A stretch of 64,000 nt of DNA from Fratercula arctica (lineage: Eukaryota; Chordata; Aves; Charadriiformes; Alcidae). The translations under genes were made by a program, and so were the position numbers. The stretch covers positions 2,284,927 to 2,348,926 of the forward strand of contig CANTUZ010000004.1 in NCBI GenBank assembly GCA_947846985.1. The letters are read 5' to 3'. The notes under the pieces were generated by a model, which was not told where the DNA came from, made no database searches, and saw only the letters and a list, made by a program, of their open reading frames with translations. This document shows positions 12,501 to 25,152 of this stretch, piece after piece (within the stretch, counting starts at the first letter, position 1; every line of letters begins with the position of its first letter).

Positions 12501-12830
12501 CTGCTGCTTCTGGTGTCTCTCTTCTCTACACCTGGGCATCTCTGCTGCTTAAATCATGCTTTTTCTCACCTGGTACTTCTCTTACTCCATCTTAACGTTG
12601 TTTTCCCTCTGCACACTTTCTCTCGTACTTTTTAGCTGCTAATAACACCCGCTAGGCAGTCACCTTGGCTCTGAAATCTGGCTCTGTGCTCCTCTAAAGT
12701 GTTTTGGATGTGCTGATGTGCTCTACGGCAAAGAGGATGCCTCCTTCTCGGTCCAGCCTTCCTCACCTCAAGCCGTTATCCTGAAGGCTGCTGCATCCTC
12801 CGTCCTGGGAGCAGGAAGATGCACAGCCCT
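6569..12830. other. noncoding DNA with simple repeats, no gene recognised
   Basis: I found no supported gene. A mildly CpG-containing stretch at about 9600-9990 includes a donor-like site (AAAAG|GTAAGC at 9720/9721) and an open frame of 147 codons without a recognisable domain. At about 9286-9305 the minus strand reads AATAAAATTCAATAAAG, a possible pair of polyadenylation signals, but no minus-strand exon above it is convincing. GA-rich sequence lies at 11531-11555. An A-rich tract lies near 12052-12073, just before an octamer motif at 12095-12102. Confidence 0.55.
11531..11555. repeat. GA-rich microsatellite
   Basis: A short purine-only run, AGAGAGGGAGAGAGAGAGGGAGA. Polypurine tracts like this are common in introns and intergenic DNA, and no other role is visible. 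Confidence 0.8.
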
Positions 12831-15800
12831 GGTCTGGATCAGGCCCTAAGGGGCTGTTTTCTCTCTCACCCTGATTCAGACCAGTGCAAGGATGCAGGAA
12901 TCGGCATTGTTCAGGACTGACCCTCCCATTAACAAACCACTTTCTCCCAGTGATCCAAACTCTCAAAAGATAAAGTATTGAAATTGTGTATCACAACTCA
13001 GTTGCGGGAAAATGCAGGGATGGAGAGGGACGGTGAAAGGCAGAGGGGGCGGGAGAACTGAACGTCAGCCCGCTGCTTGCATCCCAGCCTTGCAGCTTGG
13101 CGCAGGCACCTCGAGAAGAGAGGTCTGTGGGGCATCGAGGGGGACAGGCCTCCCTGTGCGGAAGGGCCGGAGGTATGTGGGGAATGCGAATGGTATGCTT
13201 GAGTGGACAGCTTCAGAGCCAGGCGCGGGGATGGCTCTCGCTGCCATCTGTTGTGAACCCCGCAGGCCCATAGCAACAGCGTCTCAGGAATGGGGCTGCT
13301 TTTTTTTTATTCATAAAGAAATTCTTCCTTGCCCTGTTCCCGGCTCCTGCATACGCATACTCATGAATAAGCGGGAACGGGGCTGGGATTCCTGCTACAG
13401 AGTGATGCGTGCTAAAGGAGAAAAGAGTCTTTTGGAGCTCAGCTTGTATTTGGTTTGGAGAGGCATTTTCATTTCTGGGCTGTGACATTCTAGGAACATG
13501 AGCCGATGTGTGTAATTTATTGTTAATTGCCAAAAATCTCGTTCTGTTCAAATCAATAGTGGATCTCATTTGCCATGAGGTGTATCCAGTAAAGTCTCCA
13601 GTTGATGTGTAGCCGCCCGGTTGTCCTTCTTGGTAAAACAGAGACCACTTCTGCCTTATTATTACAGATGCCAAGATTATAACTGGTGTAAATAACCCCA
13701 ATGTATTGATTTGTAGTGCCTATCATTTTCCTCAGGCCCTGGAGCACTTCAGTTCTGGCTAAGGGGCTTTGCTGCATAGTGAAGTGGTGAGGCTGGAGTC
13801 TTGGAGGTTACAGATAGCTCAGCATCACTGGTATAACTGAGAGATGCAAACTTTTATGCCAGGGAAGATTTTGCCACGTTTCCTAAAGACAACAGTGTTG
13901 AGACGGCATGCTGCTGGGAAGGGTTAATGCTAAAGAGCCTTTACTCAGGCGGCAGGGGTAGGAACTGTCTGTCTGTCTGAGTGGATGGTTTTACTCCTTC
14001 CTTTCCCCTGGAAATTCACTGCGGAAATGCAGAATTCTCTTCTCCCCACACCTTAACATTTTTTCCTGCTGTCAAGTAACTGTGGCGTCATTCCTGCAAA
14101 TTGCTCAACCTCTTGCTCTGACTCAGCAAAGTGGATTGTTTTTAAGCAGGTGTTTTAATTCCTTTAAGACAAAGAATTATATTTTGTAATTTTTTGTGAC
14201 AGTTCCAAGAGGTTTGAAGTGAGACATTCAGAAATAAGGGCTATTTAGCTTTTCCAAATGGTGTATTGATTTCTTTAGTATTTCTATGCCTGACGGCCTG
14301 CGGTAAATGCAGAAATTTGCAGAGAATCCCCCATAGACAGGAGGGAGTCAGGGAAATGGCAAACGGAAACAAATCCCTCAGATGTTTCATGCCATTTTCA
14401 AAGCGATGTCATGCAAGAGGTGAGGGAAGGAAAACCAGCAGACACCCGCCCGGCCAGCGCTCAAGGCTGTGTTTGAAGCTGGGCATGCAGCTATAGTGGC
14501 TTGATCACAGGGAGGAGGGTATAATTTCAGTGAAAGCTGATAGGTACATGGGGGGGGATGAAACTCTCCCTATTGCAGGTATTTATTATCACTTGACAGC
14601 TGTCAGTTTGCAGTGGGCGATTTGTCTTCCTGTCAGCTCTCTGAGAACTAGGTATATTTGCCTAAGGTTGTAGAGAAGGGTAAAAATCTGCTTTCAAGTG
14701 CAGGTATCATTTAACCATGATAAGAAGGCAGGTAAAGCATTTCTTCTGCAAGACGGCTGTGGAGAACAGGGAAGTAAAGTCTTTCTGGTCCTACCGAGAT
14801 GGGAAAAAACAAGTCATTAAAATCTGATACCTACCTGCTTTTAACGAGAGAAACATTGTTCAAAGAAATAATCTCAGCCCTATCACCACCAAATTATTTT
14901 CAGGAGCCATTAGCCTTTCACCTCCTCATATATTTTCTCTTTTACTTTTGATCTCATTCAGGGAAAACGGCAATGCTTCTGCAACAAGAGATTTGGGCTT
15001 TAGCTTTAATCAGGAGCTTACTCGGTCATAACCATGCTCTTACAGCCTTTCCTTTCCAGTAAATGATCTGCAGAAGAACTAGGAGAGTAAGGTGTAGAAA
15101 ACAATACTTGAAATCAAGCGCTTGGTGTCTTTAGTCATGCTTATTTCTTCAGTGAGCCAGTATGGATATTTTTATGGGTTCTGCAATGCTCCCTTCATCT
15201 TTAGTCTCTTCTTCCTCCCCAGAAACGTTATTTCAGCAGTTGGGGACTGTGGTCTGTTAGTTGCGTGCTTGAACTACAGGCATAAGGCTGTTAGTATTTC
15301 TGGCGTAGATGGAAAAAGCAAAGAACAAGAGCAAGCTGCAAATGGATGTTAGGAGCTGCACCGAGTTGATGCACCTACTTGGACAAAACCCTTGTGACAG
15401 GAAAAGGAATGGTGATTCCACATAGAGACTGGCTCCAGGGTAGGAGAACTGCTGGTCCAGACTTCCAAGTCTTTCCTAGCTGATGCAGCCGGAGATGCTG
15501 GGGACCGTGACAATCACCAGGTTTGTGTTAGTCTTCCTCTGGCAGCCTGGTCCCATCCAGGAGTTTCCCACCATCTGTATTTAAACACAGACACTGTGCC
15601 TCTAGCTTGAGATGAGAAGCCAAGGTGTCTGCATCCTGTGTCTCATGTTGCCCAGGAGTCCATCTCTATATAAAATTTAGCTGCTCCTGTTGCTGTTCCT
15701 GCACCACAGCAGGTCTTCAGAATCCTTAATGTTCTTGAATATTTTCCACCTCAGCCCCAACATGCAGCATTAGATGGTCTTTGATGCTGATTTTTTTCCC

Positions 15801-17380
15801 CCTGCATTTGTGTAATTCAGACTGGGATCTGTTTTAATTCCAAGCCAGTTTTATTTCAAAAGTTACCCATCGTGAGTACATGAGAAGAGTTTCTTTGCTA
15901 AGGACAAACGAGTGAATAAGAAAGTGAATTATAAATGAGATTAAATATATACACATTTATTTCAGTGCTGCTTGTCCATATTTCTTTATTTCTCTTTCTG
16001 CCTTTTATCTGTGGATATCAAAAAGCAAAAAAATGCCAAGAATGTCACATCCCATTGAAGTTATACTGACGGTACATTCAGAGCAATCAACAGCAACAGC
16101 TGTATTGCCCATATATCTTCAAGCAGAAAATTGTACATCATCTTGGACAATGCATCGCATTACAGACCTACACAAGGGCCACATTGCAGTCACGGTGGGA
16201 ACCATCCCTCGAGTCCCCTGGTTTGTTTGTGTGCACAAGAATCATGCTTATAATATTGCTGTAACATAGCACTTTGCATCTAATTTAAGCAATACTGGGG
16301 CTTTTGTTTGTCTTACAAGGTCTAACCTAAAGACAAAAGATGTAGTCCAGCCTGAAGTTTATGAGACATTACCAGACATTCATGTTCACACATACACGCT
16401 CCGTCAGAGGAATTTATAGCCATTACGATGTTCTCTAATGAGTACAAAATGAGACCGTTACATATTCACTTAATTAGTTTGACAGATTTTCATTTAAATA
16501 TAAAAAGACTTCTAGTCTTTAGAGAACAAAAGGAGGGCTTTGTTTCCAGTGCAGTTTTTGACTCTGCCGTGCTGGAGCAGGAGGTTGGGGGTGACAACTG
16601 AAGGGAGACGATTTAGTGTGAATAATTCTCATCTTTTGATCTCATGTTGCCATTTCTTTGCTGCTTTTCCAGTTCCCCTGGAGCACCTTGAGGAGAGCTC
16701 TGTGATGTGGCCCTTTCAGTTGCAGCCAGGAAAGCCCAAGTGAGAACTTGGCTTTTCCAAAGCATGATGGATGCTTGGAGATGTGGGGGGGAAGAACTCT
16801 ACGAATATTAGAGAGCCGCTGTGAGCCCCGAGTGAACTTCAGTCTCTAAACCTGTTAGCTCACTCTGTCTCGCTATTGATGTAGTTCTTTGGCCTAACTT
16901 ACATCCCATAGTATTGATGTAGGCAACTACTGCTTTGATAAAAGTTGGGAAATGGCATTATAAGCTTGCTTGCAGTTTTATTATGCCCTTTGAACAGCTC
17001 CGTGCATTACAAAGAGTTCCAAAGTACAGCACAAGCCAGCAGACAAGTAATGCTGGGACTTGGTCTTTGTGGGAGCCCATTCACTTGTGCTCTTTAATTG
17101 AAGATGTTTTCTCAAATGCCTGCTTTTCAAGATTGACTGTGATTCCACATCTCGTAGGATGAAGTGGGAGAGAGCACCATACTCTGGTTTCTTTATATCC
17201 TGGGGTGAGCGGTGTATTGGTATGGGCCCGGGAGCTCCTAAGCTCTTCTCTCATCTTTGTAGCTGTCCCTTGAGAACATTAAAAACAACAAGGTGAAGCT
17301 GCTGTGGGCTTACAGCCATCACTGTAACATATGCTAGCCTGGACTCTTCTCAAGCCTTTCCAAAAAAAAATAATGCTTAC

Positions 17381-17571
17381 CTGCCATAAGCTTGGTGACG
17401 TGGAATAGTTTCCAGTGTCTTTATCCATCCATCTAGGCATCTCCTAGGCAGGATCAGACAATTCATCGGTAAATAAATGCTGTTGTCTGGAGGTGTGTTA
17501 GCGATACAAACTCTGTCACACTTGAAGTTATCCACGTGCCATAGGAGCAGGAAACATTTAGAGAAAATGTA
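17381..17571 (-). other. exon-like open interval, unrecognised peptide (candidate only)
   Basis: Read on the minus strand, the interval starts after CTGCTTTTGCAG (acceptor-like) and ends at GGCAG|GTAAGC, a near-ideal donor. It is 191 bases long and open in the frame beginning TAC, so it would enter in phase 0 and leave in phase 2. It predicts about 63 residues, including LLLWHVDNFKCD and LDGWIKTLETIPRHQAYG. I recognise no family in this peptide. Good splice-site matches occur by chance in a window this size and no partner exon was found, so this could be a real exon of an unidentified gene, a noncoding-RNA exon, or noise. Confidence 0.18.
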
Positions 17572-18308
17572 CTGCAAAAGCAGCTGCTATCCACGGGGGA
17601 AAATGTTGATGTTTCAGTAGAAACCTCATTTTTAACCTGTTTCAGAAAGAGAGGTGTATTTCATTCATGGTTATCACCAAGAAGAGGGAGAGCTTGTAGG
17701 CTAACAAGGGACATGTCTTCTTTCCCTCTCTGCCTGTCTTTGCTACTCACTGCGGCTGTTTCACTCCACGCCGCTGGACCATGTGCAGCCCGAGGCAGGA
17801 CAGCACTCCGAGCCTGAGGCTCTCCACCTATTTCTTCTGCTCTGGATTTAGCAAAGAAAGTCTGTAATCCTTGCGTTGTGGACTTGCAGATTTCCCCTTT
17901 GTCTCTCACTTATATGCAGGCATGATAGCATGAAAAGAGGCAGATGGCTGCCCAGACACACCCAACTTGCTGCTTTTTATGGTATTTCCTGAATAGGACA
18001 GCTCTGGCAGTCCAAATTCTTCAGGGGGGAAGCCCCTTTGATCATATGACTCTGCAGATTTCTGAAGGCTGAGTGAGCAGTTCTGGCCGGCAAAACCTGC
18101 TCGCAGAAATGTCTGTTCAAATTTCAGAAACACAGGAGGTGCACAGTATTGTCTTTAAGCCTCCTTCTTAGCGTGATTGCACTTTGTATGGTATTTTTCC
18201 GTAAGGGTTAGCGGGACCGTGTGGGGTGAGGAGCACAGCAGGTTCTACTGCAAAGGAGGCGTGTTTGGGCCAGAGAGAAAATAACATGGTTCATACATGC
18301 AGACATGT

Positions 18309-18326
18309 GAGTGAGAGAGAGAGAGC
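18309..18326. repeat. GA dinucleotide run
   Basis: A short GAGTGAGAGAGAGAGAGA run. It is simple-sequence DNA with no further structure. Confidence 0.75.
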
Positions 18327-21300
18327 AAGCCACGAGTAGCTCACAAAAACTGCAGCTCTGGAAGCTTCATCTTTCCAATACGCTGAGGAAAATTTTAGCA
18401 GAGGAAGTCACTCTCACAACTCCAAGGAATCACTGGAGGTTGGTGTAGGCTAAGAGTAAGTGGTCCCTTTTTATTATGCCACGTTTCAAGCAGTCAGTCC
18501 ATGTCAGATACTGCAGTGGTGGTTGATGGGAATACAATGACAGAGATCAGAGATTTTTTCACCTTAATAACTTTACCATCTGGAACAACATTAACTTCAC
18601 CACTGAAGCCATGCAGTGTACGACCCCGGCTCTCCAGAGCACCAGCCACACTAACGCCTGTCAGAGGCATCCCCTCGGTGTCCTCACCGCAGACAGTGGC
18701 ACCCTAAGGCGTGCTCTCCATTTGCAGTAGACTTCTCCTATCTTCATAGCAGAGCCCAGGTGACGAAGAGCAGGTTTGTGATACCTTGGATGTTATCATG
18801 GGGCACCTTCAGATAACACTTAGTACCTCCTTTCCCAAGTCCCTTACTGGCTTTGTTTCTTCCCGACATAGCAACTAGTTAATCTTAAACAACCTGGGGC
18901 TGGGCCTGGGCCTGAAAAATGTCTTCACAGAATTTGCATAACAGAGACCTTCTAAAATACAAACCCTTTTGAAGGTTAATAGTATTTTAGCAACATATGA
19001 ATGACCCTTTCTAAGATCAGTGTTCCTTCTAACCTAGTGTTTTGTGTCCAGTGTCACTTAACAAAGGGAGCTTCAGAGTACAGAGAACTGGCAAAGAGTA
19101 CACTCTGGAGACTGTTTCTTTGAGTCTCATTTCAGTCTTGCATTTTTTAGGATTTTTTTGCCCATATCATCCTGCAGCAGCAGGTTCTGTTTCTCACATA
19201 CTTGGGGATCAGAGAAAGAGGCAATTTGCCTTTTTTATTTTAGTTATAGTGATATCTCTTTGGAAAGGTTAGCAACAACTATACCAGCTTGTTCTGTACC
19301 TCTTTCTATGCCTTTTTCACATCTCTTTTATCTGCGATCATTTGTCCTTCAGTTTGTTCATCTTTTTGTATTCCATATGCTCTGGTGACATCACTTCAGC
19401 TGTGTTTTTTGTTCCTAAATCGGTTGGGATATGCAGCTTTTTCAGTAATTTATAAAGGAATACTTGCTTAATTTTGCTTCTATTTTTCGGAGGCTACATG
19501 TTGGCCTGGTCATCTCTGCATGATGAGCACTGAACATAACAATTTCCAAGGACATTTTTGTACTGACTAGCAGGAATTCTTAAATTAAGGTGTCCCCCAA
19601 AGACCCATGTGTGCATCCAGCATATCCCAACCAGAACTCCTTGGATTATGGTCGATTTGGATTGCTTTAGGCTTGGATTGTCCACCTCAGATCTGCCATC
19701 TAGTACAACAGGTTAGTGCCCTTAAACCATTTAAAGTGTTTCTTTGGTTCATAACACGCCATCTGTGGGGCCACTCACCTTTGTGTAACCAGCCTATATC
19801 CTTATCAGAGCTGACAAAGTTTGTTCCTGCACAGGGGTTACATGCTGCGAGCCACAACTGAGTGCACAGCTACTTTATTTACACATCTAAGTGCCTCTTG
19901 GATCATGCTGGTAAATTCATGGATGCTTGAGGTTCCCTGTGACATTTTAAAAAATAGGTTTTGTGCTAGAAGATCTTCCGTGAAATACACACTGGCTCAG
20001 CCGTTGTGACGCTTCCCACACCTCTCTTTAACCAGTTAGCGCTTGTGGCCCAGTGGTCCTTTGTTTTACTATGAATCCCATCCCAGGATGTGCCTCCCAT
20101 ATATTGTGTCCAACTGAGAGTAGGAAAAACTGTATTCCACGCTCTGGAAATAGACCTGTGAAATTTATGGAGAGCACAAGGCATTTTGCCACTTTCATGT
20201 GCTAAAGCCTCAGAAGTGCCTGATGTTTGTCCTCAGCTGCTGGCGTACCTGACAAGTCCCCCTGCCTTGTCCTTCCTGCAGATTGCCAGGTTGGCTGCTA
20301 ATGTCAGGTAAGAACTGACCTTTTCCCTGACCGAATGCAAACACGGCACTTTTCATGTTTCATTTGGGATCTAGGTGCTTTTATTCCATGTTGTTTAGCT
20401 CTGTCTCCCTTGCCTGGCGCAGGCTTTTTGAAATGATCTAACGAAAAGGAGTTTGGGCCTAACGATGAATTAGTGCTATTGGAATTTGAACTGCTCTTGT
20501 TTTTCCAAGTTATTCTTATCGGAAAGGCCATGCTTCTGGAAGAGGAACAGAGGCTGCTTCTTTTAGTAAAGCTGACAAAGCAGGAAATGATCAGCCAGCC
20601 CTTGACAAGATCATAACTGAACATTTACTTTGAGCAACAGTGGGAGAGACCCAAACTCATAAATCAACCTTTTAAGCCTTCAGACATGAGTTTTTGGAAC
20701 CTCCTGGGTGTTTCTTTTTTCTGCTGCTGATAAGAAGCCTTTTAAGGGCGCAAACTTCAAGATATCATTAAGGACAAGAGCAAGTGTTCTTGCTCCGGGC
20801 CTGGAGTCAAGGCAGTGAGTGTCCTTACCCCTCTAGAAACAAATACCAGTGACTTCAGCTCTGCCTATTAATTATACATAAGCACAAATTGAAGTCAAGT
20901 ACCAGTTTATTAGGAAGAAGAGATGGCCATGTCTGCGTGGAAGCGCTAGAATTACCTGAATTGTTTTAAGAAGGTACGTAGAAGGAATCAGACCCTCTCA
21001 GAGCTGAATAAGTGATTTCAGAACAAACGAATGAATGTGCCCTTTTCTCCAGTCCCTTTAAGAACATCAAAGTGGATGCTGATACTTCATAAAATTATCT
21101 CTTTTTTAAGGGATCTCGATTGATACTAGTGACTAGCCTTTTTCAGACCATGGCTGTTTTCCAGGAACACCTAGCAGAGGTAGCAGTGTGCAGTGTAAGT
21201 AGCCAGAGGTGTTGGCTGCCGTGTGTGTCCCGGCAGTTTGGTCGTGGTGTAGGACACAGCCTCTTAGATCTCTGCATGCTGCTGCTTCAGCTTCTTGGAA

Positions 21301-22649
21301 AGACATGAGGACCATGACTTTGTCCTGTTGTGCTTTCTGGATTACTAGCAAGGTGCGTACGGAGAAAATTGAAATGTCCCCCCTCTGCCAATCTCTTTGA
21401 AGAGGGTCTCTCTGTGACCCAGCTCTTCCGAGTGCTACTCGCGCAGCCGGCAGCTCCATGCTGCCTTTTATTCCCGAGTGTGAAGGTTAAGCCTAGCCAG
21501 GGTGGCTGAGGCGGAAGCATCTGTCATCTTTCTGCAGTTTGATTCTGCACTGTGGAGGACAGGAGGCATTTTGGTGTGTCTGAAATTGAGCCCTTCAGTA
21601 CGACCTGCGTGCAGTCTCAGTATACGTGCGGATCTGGTGCTCTGCAAAGAGACAGCAAGCCTTCACGTGAATATTTAGGGGCAAAGAAAAATACAAACCA
21701 TCAGCACGTAACATCATTTCATTTGGCAGTAAGGCAGCTAGTGTTATTCTTCACTGTTTACCCAGCTCTAACCCCCTTGGAAGCTTAAGGAAAGAATAAT
21801 TAACCAATATCTGCTTCTAAAAAATCAGCAGTATACTTCTTTCCTCATAGAAAATATTAACATAAAGGCCTGTAGTTACATTGTATAAGGTCTGATTACC
21901 AGGTGTACAATTTCAGACTCTTGTTGGATTGCCATAATGATGGGTAACTGTTTCCTCTTGGGGCAATTTTGTGCAAGTTGATGTTTTGCTTTGTGCAGGC
22001 GTTGGCTAGAAGCAAAGAGCCGGTGTGCAGGCAGCTTAGCAATGCCATTGGGCTGGTCCTCCTCTAGCAAATGGGGTGGCAATCTTGTGACTTTGGTGAA
22101 GCGATGTCCATTTAACCTAGAGTAAAATGCTGGTCAGCATTCTTCCTTTTGTCCCACATTTTTCATCAAAATAACGTAGGAGCTTAGCACTCTGGGAGAG
22201 CACTAGTCTGTCGGTCTGTGTTGGATTGTGTGAAACTGCAGAGGGAGAAATATAAGTGGTGGCTCCTCATGAAAGACGGACGTCTGTATAAAACCCCATC
22301 ACTCCCCAGTCAACTCCATTACCCTGAAAAGGAACCCACTGCTCAGAAAAGCAATTGCTTAGTACATAAACAGTCCTTTGACGGTAGTGAGCTGGCTGGC
22401 CTGCAAACCAACAGTCTTTTTCTCCCCATGGAACAGATCTTACATCAGCCTGAATTTTTTAGCAATGCGTTACTGCCTGCTGCGGAGCTGAAGGGACAGC
22501 CTGGTCTCTGTGCCCTCTGCTCTCAGCCTCTGGGCTTGCAGGGCTGGCTGAGAGAGCAGTAGAATAGGAACCAGATCATCGCTGCTGAGCAGAAAAGAGT
22601 TTTCTTCCTTTATTTGGAGGCGTCAGGGAGAGATGAGCTCAAATATTAG

Positions 22650-22863
22650 AGGGCCAGGATGCCTGGGTTTCATTTCTGCCTGTGCCACACATCTACTGTG
22701 AGATGAGAGGCAAGATGTTTACTTTTATGTATTTGCATTTCTCTGTCTGGGCAGTGTGTTTGACAGTCCTTCCTAAGGTGAGGGATGTTATGAGGCTTAA
22801 TTACCATGTGCAAAGCACTTTGCAAAATACAATGCACTGCGGAAGGTATGAAATGGCAATTAA
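22650..22863 (+). repeat. degenerate MIR-type SINE
   Basis: The order of blocks follows the MIR/CORE-SINE plan. ATGCCTGGGTTTCA is followed by CTGTGCCACACATCTACTGTGAGATGAGAGGCAAG, then TTTGCATTTCTCTGTCTG, then GTTATGAGGCTTAATTA, and finally GTGCAAAGCACTTTGCAAA. Those correspond to the consensus CTGGGTTCTA, TGCCACT...TTGCTGTGTGACCTTGGGCAAG, the CTCAGTTTCCCC area, GTTGTGAGGATTAA and GTAAAGCGCTTTG. MIRs are tRNA-derived SINEs mobilised by L2-type LINEs and silent for a very long time. This copy is nearly full length but heavily diverged. Confidence 0.72.
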
Positions 22864-23677
22864 AAGGAAAAAAATAAGGTCTTTCTCTCTAATTTTCAGA
22901 GGAATGTCTTTGTACTTTGCCTTGGTTGCTGTAGCTGCAGCCCAGGAGATTTTCCTGCTAAGTAGATGGTGAGAACTGCTTCTTAGCAAAAGAAAAATAG
23001 CGCCTTCCTCAGCCTCAGTCACCCAAGAATGAGCCTTTTGAAGCTAAAAAGGGAGACAGATTCTTTATCATTCTCCTTCCCCTCCAGCCTGTGGGAGCCC
23101 ACGGCTCGGTTCAGCCCCACATGCCCAGGAGCAGGAAGCTGCCAGTTAGAGGGAAGGGCACGCAGGACGTTGCTGGTGGTGGTGAGAAGCAGCGTTTGAA
23201 CTTCACATGGCTGGAAGGATGCCATGATTGCGGTGCCAGGCAGGTAGTTGTGATGTCTCTCCAGTGCTGGGAAGAGGGGGACTCTGGTCACAGGGACAGC
23301 GTATGACCTTCGCCTTTCTGCTTCCCCTCCTCCCCATTGCCTAAATAGTCGTTTTGCCTTTGTGGAGGGGCTGGCACCATGAGCACTACAAACTTGGCTT
23401 GTACTCTCAGTACCTCCCAGTCTGCTCCCTGCTATCCCAGTATGTCATGATATTGGATGAAAGTCTTGCCTCTTAACTCAGCATGTCTGCTGAAAATCCC
23501 TTTTAGGCTTATAATTCTGGCATTTTCCTACTCCTGAGCATTCTGCAGTGCTTCAGCTCTCACAGGGTTCACCAGAAATGAAGAGCGCATGACAAGGGAC
23601 GGGAGGTACCATAAAGCAGTTCTGCTGCGGAGGAGAACCCAGGAAAACACAGTGTTGTACGGTCATTTACGTGTATC

Positions 23678-23697
23678 TTTGTTTGTTTGTTTGTTTG
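23678..23697. repeat. (GTTT)n microsatellite
   Basis: About five uninterrupted copies of the GTTT tetranucleotide. Confidence 0.9.
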
Positions 23698-23751
23698 AAG
23701 TTGAAGATAAATCATAAGCCATGGGGCTGGAAGCCATTGTACAGCTCATGG

Positions 23752-23790
23752 TGTGGGAATGGGTGTGTGTGTGGGTGTGGGCACACGTGT
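23752..23790. repeat. GT-rich simple repeat
   Basis: Interrupted GTGTGTGTGTGGGTGTGGGCACACGTGT sequence. It is a short imperfect GT repeat within an open frame that translates it into a Trp/Val-rich artefact. Confidence 0.8.
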
Positions 23791-25091
23791 TGCTTCAGAG
23801 TAAACCAAAAGTGAGCTGTATTTGTTTTGCACACTTGTTTGAGAGAGCTGTGCTGGGAAAAAACCGGCGAGGAACAACACGGAGTTTAGTTTTGCTCTGC
23901 AAATTGCCCACATGTTTTGTGGGATATTCTGTTCATGACGAGCTTTACATCTAGAAGTGCAGCTAGTCACTAAAAGCAGGTTGCAGGTAAGACTTGTCCT
24001 TCGATGGAAGTAGCGAAGCAAGAGCCTTTTCTCCTAGATGTGATGTTTAAGGAGGCAGCAGTAAGTGCTGGGCCGACCCTGTGAGTTGTTGTGCAGACTG
24101 AACAGAACTGAACAGCCTGGGCAGCTGATGGATCTGTAACACCGAGTTGGAACAGCTCTTGTAAACAGGTTTCCCTGGAATAGATTTGTTACTCCCAGCC
24201 TCTCCTAAGGGTGTTTCTATGTCTTTACATCCCCTGTGTGCACCTATGTGATGCAATGCCACGCGATGACATTGCTACACAGCACACCCAGCCTGCGATG
24301 TGTGTGGGCCACCAGGAAACCGCCCGCAGTTCTTTTCAAGGGCTTTTGCCTCACTGACAAGGACAAATACTAGAGGAAAAGAAAGAGGAAAAACAAAGGG
24401 ATGGACTGGGAAATGTGGAAAAGTCTCAACGGAAGAAGGGGCTGCAAAAATACCGGCACGTATGTCTCGGCACAGTTTCCATTGCTAAGGCCTCTTCTCC
24501 TCCTTCTGCAGGTTTACATGGCCCCCCCTCCCCTCATGACTGCAGTGGGACTAATCAGAAATAAGGATTATTCATGTGAGTAAAAGCTTGCAGGCCTGAA
24601 CTGCCAAGTTTTGCCCACTCGCATTTGTTCTTCACAGCATTGACTGCACCCTGGGAGATGGGCAAAGGAGTATTTTCCAGGGCCCTGAACTTTTTAGCAG
24701 CAGTTGCAAGGTTAATTTGAGCTGTCTTACGACCTTCTGACCTTCAGCATGCTCTGGGGTGAAAGGTGCTTTGTTCCTTGTCCCAGTTTTGTCTGAGCAT
24801 CTGAGGAACGGACAGTCTGAGGAGCTAATGTGCTGTCCAAATAATGGAGAAAGGTCCAGCAATGTCAGCCTTAATGACTGATCCTGAATTTCTGTTTTAG
24901 CAGATGGTAGAGTGGAGCAGCTCCTTTGCAGTGTCCTATATCTCTCTTTTTTATAAACGGCTTGGTCGATGTCATGAGCTGGTTCCTATCCAGTGTGTGC
25001 TTTTGGAAAGAGGTAGCTGAAATGAGGGGACTAAGACAAAACATTTTTCAAATAGCCGAACAATCCCCTGCCCGTGAGCTGGGGGCAGTAC

Positions 25092-25152
25092 GGTGTGCTT
25101 GATACAGCGCTGGCCTTGGAATCAGGACACTGGCTTCTAATTATTGCTAGTT
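25092..25152 (+). repeat. 5' part of a MIR-type SINE
   Basis: GTGTGCTTGATACAGCGCTGGCC, then TTGGAATCAGGACACTGGCTTCTAATTATTGCTAG, parallels the 5' (tRNA-derived) end of MIR: AGTGGTTAGAGCA...GG, then TTGGAGTCAGGAGACCTGGGTTCTAATCC. Only about 60 bases are alignable by eye, and the central and 3' parts are missing or too decayed. About 200 bases downstream, GGGCCTGATTCAGCAGGTTA (25349-25368) recalls the end of the ancient palindromic repeat group also seen at 28126-28200. Confidence 0.5.

Larger units (their letters stand above)
12851..22640. other. noncoding DNA, no gene recognised
   Basis: No frame in this block has a recognisable protein signature. A small GC-rich patch lies at about 13010-13280, followed by a hairpin-forming segment at 13331-13383. 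The stretch at about 15900-16520 is AT-rich with homeodomain-type motifs and looks regulatory rather than coding. A minus-strand exon-like interval is listed separately at 17381-17571. At 20282-20307 a 26-base interval is flanked by a pyrimidine-rich acceptor (CCTTGTCCTTCCTGCAG) and a CAG|GTAAGA donor, but 26 bases are too few to interpret. Confidence 0.5.

Noticed and set aside
13213..13701. Minus-strand open frame of 162 codons
   Set aside because: No recognisable family, and it crosses a hairpin and an AT-rich stretch with no coding character.
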